From: Collimonas sp. PA-H2
GTDB lineage: Bacteria > Pseudomonadota > Gammaproteobacteria > Burkholderiales > Burkholderiaceae_D
Assembly (NCBI RefSeq): GCF_002564105.1
Contig: NZ_PDBX01000001.1
Span: forward strand, 3,224,001 to 3,288,000
DNA length: 64,000 nucleotides
Direction of reading: 5' to 3'
The notes under the pieces were generated by a model. That model worked only from the letters and a program-made list of their open reading frames with translations, made no database searches and had not been told where the DNA came from. This document shows, piece after piece, positions 41,232 to 51,487 of the stretch; the stretch's first letter is position 1; each line of letters opens with the position of its first letter. Made by a program: the position numbers and the translations under genes.

Positions 41232-42055
41232 CCGTGACTGGCGACATGCGCAGCGGCGCCGTGGCGCCGCCTTGCGTGCTGGTGTTTTCCGGCTCGGACC
41301 CGAGCGGCGGTGCCGGCATGCAAGCTGACATTACTGCGATCGCTACGCTTGGCGCCCATCCGCTGTCGGTCGTCACGGTGCTGACGGTGCAGGACAATGA
41401 ACGCGTATTCGGCGTTTATCCGGTGGCCGCCGAACTGGTGCGGCAGCAGGCGCAGGCGCTGGTCGACCGCATCGATATCTCCGCGGTCAAGTTAGGCATC
41501 GTCGGCAATCGCGACAATGCCCAAGTGATCGCCGCCATCATCCGTCAGCTGCGTGTGCGGCAGCCTGATTTACCGGTAGTGTTCGATCCGGTGCTGGCGA
41601 ACGGCCATGGCGACAGCCTGGCCAGCGAAGATCCGATTGCCGCCGTTGCGCCCTTGTTTGAACTGGCCACGGTCATCACGCCGAACCGGCTCGAGGCCGA
41701 CCGCCTGTGCGGCAGCGAAACCGATCCTGAGCAACAGGCCCGGCTGCTGCTGGAACGCGGCTGCCGGAACGTGTTGCTAAAAGGCGGCCACGGTCCGGAA
41801 CAGGGCCAGGTCTTGAATCGCTGGAGCAGCCGCAGCCAGTCGCGCAGCTGGAGCTGGCCGCGCCTGCCGGGTGGATTCCATGGCAGCGGCTGCACCCTGG
41901 CGGCGGCGCTCTCAGCGCTGCTGGCGCAAGGGCTGGGGATGGAAGCGGCGATCGCCGCCGCGCAAACCTACTGCCAGCGGACCCTGGCGGCATCGTATTC
42001 AATCGCCGCCGGCCAGCGCATACCGAACCGTACGCTGCCGTTTCTGAACACTTAA
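41228..42055 (+). CDS. thiD: Hydroxymethylpyrimidine (phosphate) kinase
   Basis: Phosphorylates HMP-P to HMP-PP. 275 residues from the GTG at 41228, which overlaps the thiG stop; an ATG at 41246 is the alternative. '[19 protein letters not shown]' is the substrate loop, and '[13 protein letters not shown]' and '[19 protein letters not shown]' carry the anion hole and catalytic Cys region. Single-domain protein, no ThiE fusion. Confidence 0.93.
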   Translation: MTVTGDMRSGAVAPPCVLVFSGSDPSGGAGMQADITAIATLGAHPLSVVTVLTVQDNERVFGVYPVAAELVRQQAQALVDRIDISAVKLGIVGNRDNAQVIAAIIRQLRVRQPDLPVVFDPVLANGHGDSLASEDPIAAVAPLFELATVITPNRLEADRLCGSETDPEQQARLLLERGCRNVLLKGGHGPEQGQVLNRWSSRSQSRSWSWPRLPGGFHGSGCTLAAALSALLAQGLGMEAAIAAAQTYCQRTLAASYSIAAGQRIPNRTLPFLNT

Positions 42056-42065
42056 GGAAGAAGCC

Positions 42066-42680
42066 ATGAAGGGTTTATACATCGTCACGCCCGACTGGGA
42101 TGACACCGCCAGATTGCTGGAAGTCAGCGAGCAAGCCTTGCAAGGCGGCGCGGCATTGCTGCAGTATCGCCACAAGACTGCTGATGCGGCTTTGCGCCAG
42201 GAGCAGGCGGAAGCCCTGCTGGCGCTGTGCCGGCGCTACCAGCGTCCTTTCATTATCAACGACTATGTCGAGCTGTGCCTGGCGCTGGATGCCGACGGCA
42301 TCCACGTCGGCGGCACCGACGCCAGCGTGGCGGAAGTGCGGGCACGGGTTGGTGCGGACAAGATCGTCGGCGCTTCCTGCTACGGTGATCTGGAACTGGC
42401 GCACGCGGCGCAGCGCGCCGGCGCCAGCTATGTCGCCTTCGGTGGATTCTATCCGTCGCGTGTGAAGAAATATCCAGTGACCACGCCAGTCGACATCATC
42501 ACCCGCTCGAATGCAGAAATCGCCTTGCCGAATGTGGTGATCGGCGGCATGACGCAAGAGAACGCGGTGCCGCTGATCGCCGCCGGCGCCGACATGGTGG
42601 CGGCCATCAGCAGTGTTTATCTGGCACCGGATCCGGTCGCCGCGGCGAGCAGTTTCGCGGCCTTGTTCAACAACCGTTAA
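42066..42680 (+). CDS. thiE: Thiamine phosphate synthase
   Basis: Joins HMP-PP and thiazole phosphate to thiamine phosphate, the last gene of the operon. 204 residues. 'LLQYRHKTAD', 'FIINDYVELCLALDADGIHV', 'GASCYGDLELA', 'GGFYPSRVKK' and 'VVIGGMTQENAVPLI' match the TIM-barrel signature. AAGGAAGAAG Shine-Dalgarno, 10 bases after thiD. Confidence 0.95.
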   Translation: MKGLYIVTPDWDDTARLLEVSEQALQGGAALLQYRHKTADAALRQEQAEALLALCRRYQRPFIINDYVELCLALDADGIHVGGTDASVAEVRARVGADKIVGASCYGDLELAHAAQRAGASYVAFGGFYPSRVKKYPVTTPVDIITRSNAEIALPNVVIGGMTQENAVPLIAAGADMVAAISSVYLAPDPVAAASSFAALFNNR

Positions 42681-43179
42681 GCAATCGCGGAAGCTTCAGG
42701 TCTCCAGCAGGCTGCGCAGCATCCAGGCATTCTTTTCATGCAGTTGCATGCGTTGCGTCAGCAAGTCCGCGGTCGGTTCATCGGCCGCGGCGTCCACCAC
42801 CGGGAAGATCGAACGGGCCGTGCGCGTCACGGACTCTTGTCCTTGCACCAGCTGCTGGATCATGGCGGTCGCATTCGGCACGCCTTCTTCTTCCGAAATC
42901 GAGGTCAGCTTGGCGAACGCCTTGTAAGTTGCAGGCGCCGGATAGCCGAGCGCGCGTATGCGTTCCGCGATCAGGTCCACCGCCAGCCACAGTTCGTTGT
43001 ACTGGGTCTCGAACATCAGATGCAGCGTATTGAACATCGGCCCGGTCACGTTCCAGTGGAAGTTATGGGTTTTCAGGTACAGGGTGTAGGTGTCGGCCAA
43101 CAGTTTGCTGAGGCCGTCGGCGATCTTCTTGCGATCCTTGTCGCTGATGCCTATATCGATGACTGCGACGTTCTTTTTT

Positions 43180-44493
43180 GGTTCTTCACGGATTACCGGG
43201 ATAGGCGGCTTTAATCTTCAGGAAGAAGAAGGCGCTATCCCGGTATCCGTATGCCATGCGCTTCATCACTTTGATGCGATTGTTAATTCCTTCGAGCTGC
43301 CCTGTGTGCATCGGCCAGCGTACCCTGGCTATGATTCCACGCCAGTAGATTTTGAGCTTTTTGGCAAATTTCTGTAGTGGCTCGATGCTACTGTCATGGG
43401 CCATCTTTAGCCAGGCGCGCCAGGCGTTGCGCCAATGCCAAGCGCTAGTGGCCTGCCATAGTTCCTTCAGACTGGCCTTCATAATGTAGACCGTCATCAA
43501 TGCTTTGTTTGCAGCTAGCAGTTCGTCCAATTTCGGCTGCTGCTCGGACGGCACGTTGCTGCGATTGCGCAACAACAGCCATCGGGCGCGCTTGACGACA
43601 CGCCTCATAGGGAGATCGCCTTTAAGGCGATTGGCCTCGTCCACGCGCACCCTGTCGATCACCTCCCGACCGTATTTGGCAATCACATGAAACAGGTCGT
43701 AGACCACTCTGGCTTGCGGGCAATGCAGCTGGACTTCGAGGTCGAAAGCCGTATTCATGTCCATGGCCACTGCCTTTATATCGGCGCAACGCGCCGGCCC
43801 TAGCCATTCACAGAACACGCGAATTGCCTCTCTGCTACGACCCTCGCCAACCCAGAGAACGCGGCGCGTGTCGGCATCGAGGACAACCGTGGCATAGCGA
43901 TGTCCTTTGAACAGCGCGAATTCATCCATCACTAGCCTGGTTGGCTGGGCGTCAGGCAGCTCAGCCAATTTACCCTCCAGGCGTTGTCGGTCGATCTTGC
44001 GCACCGTTTCCCAGTGCAGCCCGGACAGCTTGCAGACGTGAGCCGCAGGTAGCTTCTCGCACCATAGACCAACGAATTGGGCCAGACGCTGAGTAATGCG
44101 TGCGTGCCGATCCAGCCACTTCACACGCTCGGTGCGTGTGCCACAGGAATCGCAGCGCAGCCGCCGAAGATTCACCTGCAGCCACACAGAATCGCCGAGC
44201 ATCGGCATGTCACGTATGGTGCGCCAGTAGGTCTCGTGAACTTGGGAACAAGATTGCTCACAGCCGGAGCAAATCATTGGCGCGCCGTCAGTGGGCACAA
44301 GGCTGATCCAAGTGCCGTCGTCGCGTCGGTCAAAATTCCAGACGCGAAAGCCTTCCCAGAATGGGAGGTCAAGATTATTATCCGTCATTGAAAGCGGTGG
44401 GGTTGGGTAGAAACTGTTGGTCGCACAACAAGTTTAAACTTACTTCACCGCTTTCCCATTTCTAGATTACTTCCCGATAATCCGTGAAGAACC
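43180..44493. mobile_element. ISL3-family insertion sequence, complete
   Basis: 1,314 bp. Terminal inverted repeats begin GGTTCTTCACGGATTA and match at 20 of 21 positions. The 8-bp direct repeat TCTTTTTT flanks it (43172-43179 and 44494-44501), as expected for the ISL3 family. It encodes one intact transposase. The flawless ends and target duplication indicate recent insertion into dps. Confidence 0.95.
43186..44388 (-). CDS. ISL3-family transposase
   Basis: 400 residues, intact. An N-terminal zinc-ribbon (C-x2-C pairs in '[10 protein letters not shown]' and '[11 protein letters not shown]'), an HTH region, and the DDE catalytic core are visible: '[20 protein letters not shown]', '[12 protein letters not shown]' and, near the C-terminus, '[20 protein letters not shown]'. 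The stop codon lies inside the left terminal repeat. It reads in the same direction as the interrupted dps gene. Confidence 0.97.
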   Translation of the reverse strand: MTDNNLDLPFWEGFRVWNFDRRDDGTWISLVPTDGAPMICSGCEQSCSQVHETYWRTIRDMPMLGDSVWLQVNLRRLRCDSCGTRTERVKWLDRHARITQRLAQFVGLWCEKLPAAHVCKLSGLHWETVRKIDRQRLEGKLAELPDAQPTRLVMDEFALFKGHRYATVVLDADTRRVLWVGEGRSREAIRVFCEWLGPARCADIKAVAMDMNTAFDLEVQLHCPQARVVYDLFHVIAKYGREVIDRVRVDEANRLKGDLPMRRVVKRARWLLLRNRSNVPSEQQPKLDELLAANKALMTVYIMKASLKELWQATSAWHWRNAWRAWLKMAHDSSIEPLQKFAKKLKIYWRGIIARVRWPMHTGQLEGINNRIKVMKRMAYGYRDSAFFFLKIKAAYPGNP

Positions 44494-44574
44494 TCTTTTT
44501 TACCATGGTGCGGCTCCTTCTAACGATGACGGTTGAACGAGAGACTTGCACCACGATTTTATGTCAATTCAGTC

Positions 44575-45786
44575 TTAGCTGGCGGCGGCCTGCGAGCGGC
44601 GATACATGCTGACCGTCAGCGCCACTGCGGCGAGCGATGCCGCGGCGGCAAACAAATACACCTCGGCATAGCCGAATTCGCTCACGATCAAGCCTGCCAA
44701 TGGGCCGGTGACGCCCAGCGCCAGGTCCAGGAACACCGAGTAGGCGCCGAGCGCGCTGCCGCGGTTGTTGGCCGGCACCAGGTTCACCGCTTCGACGCCG
44801 AGCGCCGGAAATATCAAGGCAAAGCCGAGGCCGGTCAGGGCCGCGCCACACAGTGCAAAAAATGGCGAACCGGCTTGCCACAGCAACAGCAGGCCAAAGG
44901 CTTCTATCGAAAAACAGACAATCGAAACACGGAAGCCGCCGAAGCGCGAGATGGTATGGGCGAACAGCAGCCGCGCGCCGACGAAGAAAGTGCCGAACAA
45001 GGTCAGCGCAAAAGCCGCGTTCGGCCATTGGTGGCTGGCATAGAACAAGGTGATGAAGGTGGCGATGGAACCGAAGCCGATCGAACCCAGGGCTAGCCCC
45101 ATGCCATGCGGGAAAACCTTGCGCAATACCCGTCCGAACGGCAAATGCTCGCCGCGCACCACCGCGGTCGCCGCTTTCATGCGTGCCAGCAAGAAGCCTG
45201 CGACCGACAGCACGGTGACGGTGACGCCCACCGCCGCCAAGCCCCAGGCGTGGGCAATCACCACGCCGAGCGGGGCGCCGATGGCCAGCGCGCCGTAGGT
45301 AGCGATACCATTCCAGGAAATCATGCGGGCCGTGTGCTGCGCGCCCACCCGTCCTATGCCCCAGGTAATGGCGCCGGTGCCGACCATGCTCTCGCCGCAG
45401 CCCAGCACCAGGCGGCCGCTCAGCAGGATCGCCAGGCTCAGCGCCGGCATATGGGTAAAGAATGCCGCGATCAGCAGGAACACGCCGCTGATGCTGCAGC
45501 CGATCAAGCCGCGCAGGACCGCGGTCTTGGGCCCGACCGAGTCGGCCATGCGTCCGGCCAGCGGCCGGCTCAGCAGGGTCGCCAGATACTGCATGCTGAT
45601 CGCCAGTCCCGCCAGCACCGAGCTGTAGCCGAGGTCGATGTGGACATAGCCTGGCAGCACCGCCAGTGGAATGCCTATTGCCAAGTAGCAAATAAATGTA
45701 AAAAAAGCGGTGGAAACGATGTGGAATGTTACTGCGCTCTCGGACAGCGGCAGGCTGGCGCGGTCGAGACGGACTTCTTCTGACAT
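44575..45786 (-). CDS. MFS transporter (YhhS-like)
   Basis: 403 residues from the ATG at 45786, about 12 hydrophobic segments. '[20 protein letters not shown]' is the MFS loop 2-3 motif (G-R-x-A-D-x-x-G). Similar proteins (YhhS/YfcJ group) are arabinose- or drug-efflux-like exporters. The substrate cannot be told from the sequence. Upstream region shared divergently with the helicase gene at 45954. Confidence 0.85.
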   Translation of the reverse strand: MSEEVRLDRASLPLSESAVTFHIVSTAFFTFICYLAIGIPLAVLPGYVHIDLGYSSVLAGLAISMQYLATLLSRPLAGRMADSVGPKTAVLRGLIGCSISGVFLLIAAFFTHMPALSLAILLSGRLVLGCGESMVGTGAITWGIGRVGAQHTARMISWNGIATYGALAIGAPLGVVIAHAWGLAAVGVTVTVLSVAGFLLARMKAATAVVRGEHLPFGRVLRKVFPHGMGLALGSIGFGSIATFITLFYASHQWPNAAFALTLFGTFFVGARLLFAHTISRFGGFRVSIVCFSIEAFGLLLLWQAGSPFFALCGAALTGLGFALIFPALGVEAVNLVPANNRGSALGAYSVFLDLALGVTGPLAGLIVSEFGYAEVYLFAAAASLAAVALTVSMYRRSQAAAS

Positions 45787-45953
45787 GATGGGACTTGGTT
45801 GAGGTGAGATGGATACAGAGGCGTTGCTGATGATGCAATGCGGTATTTTACCCTTCCAGCCCGGATACTGCTGGCGCCGGCCATCCGGCATAAGTTTACG
45901 CTGATATCGCGAGCGATCCTCAGGCAGGCGCGCCCGCAGCTTATAATGTGGGG

Positions 45954-48233
45954 ATGCAAAATCTTCTTCATAACCTCAATCCAGAACAGCTCGCGGCAGT
46001 CACCTTGCCTGCGCAATCCGCACTCATCCTGGCCGGCGCCGGCTCCGGCAAGACGCGGGTGCTGACCACCCGCATCGCATGGCTGATCCAGACCGGCCAG
46101 GTATCGCCGTCGGGCGTGCTGGCGGTGACCTTCACCAACAAAGCCTCGAAGGAAATGATGACGCGCCTGTCGGCGATGCTGCCGATCAATACGCGCGGCA
46201 TGTGGATAGGGACCTTCCATGGCCTGTGCAACCGCTTGCTGCGCGCGCACTATCGCGATGCAGCCCTGCCGCAGACCTTCCAGATCCTGGATTCGCAAGA
46301 CCAGCTGTCGGCCATCAAGCGGCTGCTGAAGGCGATGAATGTCGACGATGAGAAATATCCGCCGCGTAACTTGATGTACTTCATCAACGGCGCCAAGGAC
46401 CAGGGCTTGCGCGCCAATGAAGTCGAAGCCAATGACGACTACAACCGCAAGTTCGTCGAGCTGTACGACTTGTACGACCAGCAATGCCAGCGCGAAGGCG
46501 TGGTCGATTTTGCCGAGCTGCTGCTGCGCACCTATGAACTGCTGAGCCGCAACCAGCCGCTGCGCGAGCATTACCAGTCGCGTTTCCAGCACATCCTGGT
46601 GGACGAGTTCCAGGATACCAACGACTTGCAATACAAATGGTTGAAGCTGATGGCCGGCCAGCGCGGCGCGGTATTCGCGGTGGGCGACGACGACCAGAGC
46701 ATCTACGCTTTCCGCGGCGCCAATGTCGGCAACATGACCGCCTTCGAACATGAATTCCGGGTCGAGAACCTGATCAAGCTGGAGCAGAACTACCGTTCGC
46801 ACGGCCATATCCTGGACAGCGCCAACACCCTGATCGCCAACAACAGCAAGCGCCTCGGCAAGAACCTGCGCACCGATGCCGGCCATGGCGAGCCGGTCAG
46901 GATCTATGAAGCCACCAGCGATTTGCAGGAAGCGCAGTGGATCGTCGAAGAAACCAAGAGCCTGATCAACGATGGCGGCAGCCGCAGCGAAATCGCCGTG
47001 TTGTACCGCTCGAATGCGCAGTCGCGCGTGATCGAACATGCCCTGGTGGCGTCGGGTATTCCGTACCGTGTGTACGGCGGCCAGCGCTATTTCGAACGCG
47101 CCGAAGTCAAGCACGCGATCGCCTATCTGCAGCTGATGGACAATCCGCATAACGATTCAGCCTTCCTGCGCGTGGTGAATTTCCCGGCGCGCGGCATCGG
47201 CGCGCGTTCGCTGGAACAGTTGCAGGACGCGGCCAAGCAATACGGCATTTCCTTGTACGCAGCGGTGCCCTACGTCGCTGGCAAGGCCGGCGCCACGCTC
47301 GGTTCCTTCTTGAAACTGATCGAAGGCGGGCGCTTTGAAACCCAGCATCTGCCGCTGCCGGAAATGGTGCAGGTGGTGCTCGACCTGAGCGGCCTGATGC
47401 AGCACTACCGCAATGAAAAAGAAGGCGCGGACCGCATCGAGAATCTGGAGCAGCTGGTGAATGCCGCGACCCTGTTTGTGTCGGAAGAAGGATTCGGTAT
47501 CGATGCGCCGGCCTTGCTTGGCCCCAAGGCGCAAGCCGTGTCAGGAGCGTCCATCACGACTGCCGACGGCATCGAGGTGTTCGACGCCGATGCGCCGCTG
47601 TCTGCGGTGATGTCGCCCTTGTCGGCCTTCCTCTCGCACGCATCGCTGGAAGCAGGTAACAACCAGGCCCAGGCGGGCGAGGAAGCCTTGCAGCTGATGA
47701 CGGTGCACTCGGCCAAGGGCCTGGAGTTCGATGCGGTGTTTATTACCGGCTTGGAAGAGGGTTTGTTTCCGCACGAGAATTCGCAGAAGGAAGACGCCGG
47801 CGTGGAAGAGGAGCGGCGGCTGATGTATGTCGCCATCACGCGCGCCAAGAAGCGCCTGTACATGAGCTTCTCGCAGACCCGCATGCTGCACGGCCAGACC
47901 CGCTACAACATGCGTTCGCGCTTCTTTGACGAGTTGCCGGAAGACGCGCTGAAGTGGCTGTCGCCGAAGGTGCAGCAGCACAGCTGGTTTGCCAATACCA
48001 AGTCAGCCTGGGACGAAGCGCCCGAGAAAGCTGCCAACAATATCTCGAAGAACTTCGGCCGGCGCGATATCGGCTGGCGCATCGGCGAGAACGTCGCCCA
48101 CCTGAAGTTTGGCGAAGGTGTGATTGTCAATATCGAAGGTAGCGGCGGCAATGCGCGCGCCCACATCAATTTCGGCAAGCATGGCATGAAACTGCTGGAT
48201 CTGAGTGTGGCGAAGCTGGAGAAGGTCGCGTAG
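45954..48233 (+). CDS. uvrD: ATP-dependent DNA helicase UvrD/Rep type
   Basis: 759 residues from the ATG at 45954 (a GTG at 45948 precedes it). SF1A helicase with Walker A '[17 protein letters not shown]', the DEXX box '[14 protein letters not shown]', motif III '[18 protein letters not shown]', '[14 protein letters not shown]' and '[16 protein letters not shown]'. The C-terminal Tudor-like domain ('[17 protein letters not shown]') indicates UvrD/PcrA rather than Rep. Its stop codon overlaps a REP-like element. Confidence 0.93.
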   Translation: MQNLLHNLNPEQLAAVTLPAQSALILAGAGSGKTRVLTTRIAWLIQTGQVSPSGVLAVTFTNKASKEMMTRLSAMLPINTRGMWIGTFHGLCNRLLRAHYRDAALPQTFQILDSQDQLSAIKRLLKAMNVDDEKYPPRNLMYFINGAKDQGLRANEVEANDDYNRKFVELYDLYDQQCQREGVVDFAELLLRTYELLSRNQPLREHYQSRFQHILVDEFQDTNDLQYKWLKLMAGQRGAVFAVGDDDQSIYAFRGANVGNMTAFEHEFRVENLIKLEQNYRSHGHILDSANTLIANNSKRLGKNLRTDAGHGEPVRIYEATSDLQEAQWIVEETKSLINDGGSRSEIAVLYRSNAQSRVIEHALVASGIPYRVYGGQRYFERAEVKHAIAYLQLMDNPHNDSAFLRVVNFPARGIGARSLEQLQDAAKQYGISLYAAVPYVAGKAGATLGSFLKLIEGGRFETQHLPLPEMVQVVLDLSGLMQHYRNEKEGADRIENLEQLVNAATLFVSEEGFGIDAPALLGPKAQAVSGASITTADGIEVFDADAPLSAVMSPLSAFLSHASLEAGNNQAQAGEEALQLMTVHSAKGLEFDAVFITGLEEGLFPHENSQKEDAGVEEERRLMYVAITRAKKRLYMSFSQTRMLHGQTRYNMRSRFFDELPEDALKWLSPKVQQHSWFANTKSAWDEAPEKAANNISKNFGRRDIGWRIGENVAHLKFGEGVIVNIEGSGGNARAHINFGKHGMKLLDLSVAKLEKVA

Positions 48234-48346
48234 GGTGGGCACTCCGTGCCCACGCGTGACCGTGATAACCGGAGTTCAGACTGGCGTTGCACTGAAAGCA
48301 TGTACGTTGAGGAAACTCCCGCGTGGGCACGGAGTGCCCACCCTAC
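48230..48346. repeat. REP-like palindrome, copy 2 (uvrD 3' end)
   Basis: Begins GTAGGGTGGGCACTCCG, overlapping the uvrD stop, and ends CGGAGTGCCCACCCTAC. The arms are identical to copy 1; the spacer differs and is longer. Lies between two convergent genes. Confidence 0.85.
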
Positions 48347-48350
48347 ATTC

Positions 48351-49148
48351 TTACTCTTGCGTAGGGGTTTCCACGAGCGTCGGCAGATCCATCTCAGGCC
48401 TGCCGAAAATGTGGGTATAAGTCGGGTAGAAGGAACAGTACATCACCACCGTCAAGGCAATCGACAGCGGCAGCAGGACCATGATCGTGACAGAGGCATT
48501 GCCGATCACCACCGCGATCAGGACGCTGACGATGGCTGGCAGCACTACGCCGATGGCGGCCCACGCCAGGCCGTAGACTGCGAATGCCTTCATCTCGCGC
48601 GAGACGGCGAAGAAGCTGTAGAAAATGGCTTTCATCACACCCATCTTTTGCCACATGATCAACGGCGCTGCGTACCAGAACGCCATCGCCGCCGGGATGT
48701 AGACCACTGCCGAGAACATCATTGCCAGCGACATGCTGGAATCCTGTATCTCCTTCGGATCGAGCGTAGTCTGGCCGGTCACCGTTTGCCAGAACACGCC
48801 GCCGTCGACCAGCGCCGAGGCGGCAATCGCAATGACGGCCGCGACCATGTACAGCATGCCCAGGATCAGCAGTTTTTGCAGTGCGGGCGAACGGAAGCCG
48901 ACCAGCAGCAGGTTAGGGTAGACGCGCTTGCCTTGTTCGATATTCTGGCAAGCCTGCATGAAGGCCATGGCGAATACCGGCACCAGGATCACCGGCATGA
49001 TCTGTCCCAGCACCGGGACCCGGTTCAGTCCCAGCATCAGGAACATGTAGGCCAGGAATAAGGTGGAGATCTCGGCCGGCTGCTTGCGGAATAGCGCAAA
49101 CCCCTCCTTGATCCATATCCATCCGGTTTTGGCAGGCAGTTTTTCCAT
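48351..49148 (-). CDS. BPSS1780-family membrane protein
   Basis: 265 residues, about six hydrophobic segments. 'GWIWIKEGFALFRKQPAEIS' opening, 'PVFAMAFMQACQNIEQGKRV' and 'YAAPLIMWQKMGVMKAIFYSF' are typical of this Burkholderiales membrane family of unknown function. Transcribed together with or close to thrB (11-base gap). Confidence 0.85.
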   Translation of the reverse strand: MEKLPAKTGWIWIKEGFALFRKQPAEISTLFLAYMFLMLGLNRVPVLGQIMPVILVPVFAMAFMQACQNIEQGKRVYPNLLLVGFRSPALQKLLILGMLYMVAAVIAIAASALVDGGVFWQTVTGQTTLDPKEIQDSSMSLAMMFSAVVYIPAAMAFWYAAPLIMWQKMGVMKAIFYSFFAVSREMKAFAVYGLAWAAIGVVLPAIVSVLIAVVIGNASVTIMVLLPLSIALTVVMYCSFYPTYTHIFGRPEMDLPTLVETPTQE

Positions 49149-49159
49149 TGTTTATTTAA

Positions 49160-50116
49160 TCAGTACAGGTTCGGTGCCGGGTGGGCGACGCGCTGCCGCA
49201 GGATCCGCTCGAAGTGGCCGGGATCGTGCGGCGTCAGCATTTCTGCGGCGCGTGGCAAATAAAAGTCATACAGCCGCGACAGCCAGAAGCGCAGGGCGGC
49301 GGTGCGCAGCATCGGCTGCCAGGCGGCTTGCTCTGCCGCGCTGAAGGGCCGCACGGCATGGTATGCATCCAGCATGGCGCGTACTCTGGCAATGTCAAGC
49401 TGTCCGGTCGCCAGGTCGATGCACCAGTCGTTGACGGTGACGGCCAGGTCGAACAGCCAGGTGTCGCAGCCGGCAAAGTAGAAATCGAAAAAACCGCTCA
49501 GCTGGTCGCCGTTGAACATCACATTGTTGCGGAACAGGTCGGCATGCACCGGGCCGTTGGGCAGCTGGCGATAGGTTTCCGAGGCGGCAAACGCCTCCTG
49601 GAAAGCCATTTCGTCGCGCAGCAGTTGTTGCCCGTCCGCCGGCAGGTAGGGCAGCACCACCGGCGCGGTTTCGCGCCGCCACGGCAGGCCACGCAGATTC
49701 GGTTGCCGGATTGGAAAGTCTTGCGCCGCCAGATGCATTTTCGCCAGCATCGCGCCTACCGCTGCGCAATGGACTGGCGCCGGGGCCATCTGGCAAGCGC
49801 CTTCCAGTTTGGTGACGATCGCCGCCGGCTTGCCGTGCAGCGGATTGATGATCTGGTCCTGCTGATTGGCGACCGGCGCCGGCACCAGCACTCCGCGGCG
49901 CGCCAGGTGGCGCATCAGTTCCAGGTAAAACGGCAGCTGTTCAAAACTGAGATTCTCGAAGATCGTCAGCACATATTCGCCGCGCTCGGTGTCGATGAAG
50001 AAATTACTGTTCTCGATACCGGATGAAATGCCCCTGATGGCGAGTGCCTTGCCTAAGGAAAACGGGGGGATCCACTGGGTGAGATCGTCTAGTGTGACGG
50101 GGGTAAATACTGCCAT
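49160..50116 (-). CDS. thrB: Homoserine kinase (APH-type, ThrB)
   Basis: Phosphorylates homoserine for threonine synthesis. 318 residues, of the aminoglycoside-phosphotransferase-like family used in place of GHMP-type ThrB. '[19 protein letters not shown]' is the family N-terminus. The catalytic loop '[15 protein letters not shown]' and the metal site '[18 protein letters not shown]' are intact. Confidence 0.95.
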   Translation of the reverse strand: MAVFTPVTLDDLTQWIPPFSLGKALAIRGISSGIENSNFFIDTERGEYVLTIFENLSFEQLPFYLELMRHLARRGVLVPAPVANQQDQIINPLHGKPAAIVTKLEGACQMAPAPVHCAAVGAMLAKMHLAAQDFPIRQPNLRGLPWRRETAPVVLPYLPADGQQLLRDEMAFQEAFAASETYRQLPNGPVHADLFRNNVMFNGDQLSGFFDFYFAGCDTWLFDLAVTVNDWCIDLATGQLDIARVRAMLDAYHAVRPFSAAEQAAWQPMLRTAALRFWLSRLYDFYLPRAAEMLTPHDPGHFERILRQRVAHPAPNLY

Positions 50117-50217
50117 GAGAAAAAACCGGGGAAAGACAATGTTCGTCGGAATAAATATGCGGCTAATACGCGGTGGTTCCGCGCATTGGCCGCATGGCTG
50201 CTTAAGGGAGTGCCGGA

Positions 50218-50655
50218 CTAGTTCTTGGTCGCGGGCAGCGCCGGCGGCGGCAATCCGGCATCGCTGTCGGACTGCACTGCTTCACCCGGCTTGTGGGCTT
50301 TCTGGCCCAGGTCAAATTCCTTGACCTGCCATTGCGCGCCACGCGGCGGCGCATCGGTCGGCCCTAAAGTACCGGCCTGCGATGGCGTCTTCACGTAGTA
50401 GGTGCTGCCGCCGCTCGTGACCTTGACTTCATCAACCCGGCCCTGCTTGCGTGTTTGCGTGATGTTGCCGTTATCTTCACCCGGTTTGCGGATGGTGACA
50501 GGCGGCGCTTCGCCTTCTTCCAGCTTTTGCAGCTCTGGCGGCGGCGGGGCAGTGGTCTTGGCGGGCGGCGTCGCTTGCTGGGCGCTTGCCAGCAAGGGTG
50601 TTGCGAGAGAGGCAAGACAAATTGCCAGCAATGGCCAGACTTTGGATTTATTCAT
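50218..50655 (-). CDS. DUF2782 family exported protein
   Basis: 145 residues with a Sec signal peptide ('[18 protein letters not shown]'), a Pro-rich linker, and the DUF2782 segment '[20 protein letters not shown]' continuing '[14 protein letters not shown]'. Periplasmic; function unknown. Often lies beside thrB or polA in Burkholderiales, as here. Confidence 0.85.
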   Translation of the reverse strand: MNKSKVWPLLAICLASLATPLLASAQQATPPAKTTAPPPPELQKLEEGEAPPVTIRKPGEDNGNITQTRKQGRVDEVKVTSGGSTYYVKTPSQAGTLGPTDAPPRGAQWQVKEFDLGQKAHKPGEAVQSDSDAGLPPPALPATKN

Positions 50656-50708
50656 GTGAATTTGGCTACCTTGAGTGGGACAAGACTATGCCTGCATTGT
50701 AACAAACC

Positions 50709-50738
50709 GCCGGCCCCTATAGGCGATAAGGGGCCGGC
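50709..50738 (-). terminator. Terminator hairpin of the LOG-family gene
   Basis: GCCGGCCCCT (50709-50718) and AGGGGCCGGC (50729-50738) form a perfect 10-bp GC-rich stem 11 bases beyond the stop at 50750. A modest U-rich tract (GGTTTGTT on the minus strand) follows. Confidence 0.6.
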
Positions 50739-50749
50739 ATGCGCGGTGT

Positions 50750-51487
50750 TTACAGCAAAACGCCGGTATGGCGGTCGGACTCGGCCATGACGGTTTCGCC
50801 GGCCTCGTAGAATTTCACCACGGCAGCAAGAATCTCGGCCGGATCGTCCAGCACCTGGATCAGGTCCATGTCCTTGGCGGCAATCATGCCGTCGCCCACC
50901 AGCTGGGTACGGAACCAGTCCAGCAGACCGCTCCAGAATTTGCTGCCGACCAGGATGATCGGGATATGGCGGCATTTTCCGGTCTGGATCAGGGTCAGGA
51001 CCTCGGTCAGCTCGTCCATGGTGCCGAAACCGCCCGGCAGCACGATGTAAGCGTCGGCATAGCGCACGAAAGCGACCTTGCGGGCGAAGAAATGACGGAA
51101 GCTGAGGGAAATATCCTGCCATTTGTTACCGCTTTGTTCATGCGGCAATTCAATGTTCAGGCCGACCGAAGGCGACTTGCCTTCGAAAGCGCCCTTGTTG
51201 GCGGCTTCCATCAAGCCCGGTCCGCCGCCTGAAATCACGGCAAAACCTTCGTCGGAAAAGCGCCGTGCAATGTCCTTGCAAAGGGGATAATACGGATTGT
51301 CTTCCTTGATCCGCGCCGAGCCGAAGATGGATACCGCTGGATGCAACTCGGAAAGGCGTTCGGTCGACTCGATAAATTCTGCCATAATCGTGAACATATG
51401 CCACGATTCGCGCGCCTTTTTCGATGTTGCGCGTTCGATATCCGTCACTTGCCGCAAACGCGGCACATTTTTTCCGTTCAATTCCAT
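50750..51487 (-). CDS. LOG-family protein (TIGR00730 type)
   Basis: 245 residues. Related to cytokinin riboside 5'-monophosphate phosphoribohydrolases (LOG). The nucleotide-binding motifs 'AVISGGGPGLMEAANKGAFE' and 'IVLPGGFGTMDELTEVLTL' (PGGxGTxxE) are complete, so catalytic activity on nucleoside monophosphates is plausible. Start ATG at 51487 lies back to back with the polA start (CATATG); a TTG at 51493 is an alternative, and the frame cannot extend far upstream. Confidence 0.85.
   Translation of the reverse strand: MELNGKNVPRLRQVTDIERATSKKARESWHMFTIMAEFIESTERLSELHPAVSIFGSARIKEDNPYYPLCKDIARRFSDEGFAVISGGGPGLMEAANKGAFEGKSPSVGLNIELPHEQSGNKWQDISLSFRHFFARKVAFVRYADAYIVLPGGFGTMDELTEVLTLIQTGKCRHIPIILVGSKFWSGLLDWFRTQLVGDGMIAAKDMDLIQVLDDPAEILAAVVKFYEAGETVMAESDRHTGVLL

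Larger units (their letters stand above)
42696..44506 (-). pseudogene. dps: dps, interrupted near its start by an ISL3 element
   Basis: Dps is a ferritin-like protein that protects DNA and stores iron in starved or oxidatively stressed cells. The body (42696-43179) encodes the whole ferritin fold ('[20 protein letters not shown]', 'IAERIRALG', '[13 protein letters not shown]'). The start codon (44504-44506) with a GGAG Shine-Dalgarno lies on the far side of a 1,314-bp insertion. Removing the element plus one copy of the 8-bp duplication restores an exact 162-residue frame beginning '[20 protein letters not shown]'. On the remaining body there is no ATG or GTG in frame ahead of the fold, so the gene is most likely inactive. 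Confidence 0.93.

Noticed and set aside
42696..43100. A short intact Dps starting at an internal TTG
   Set aside because: It would lack the N-terminal segment and first helix; the insertion with target duplication shows that it is the remnant of a broken gene.
45729..47150. A 473-codon antisense frame over the helicase gene
   Set aside because: Overlaps conserved helicase motifs on the other strand; composition typical of a shadow frame.
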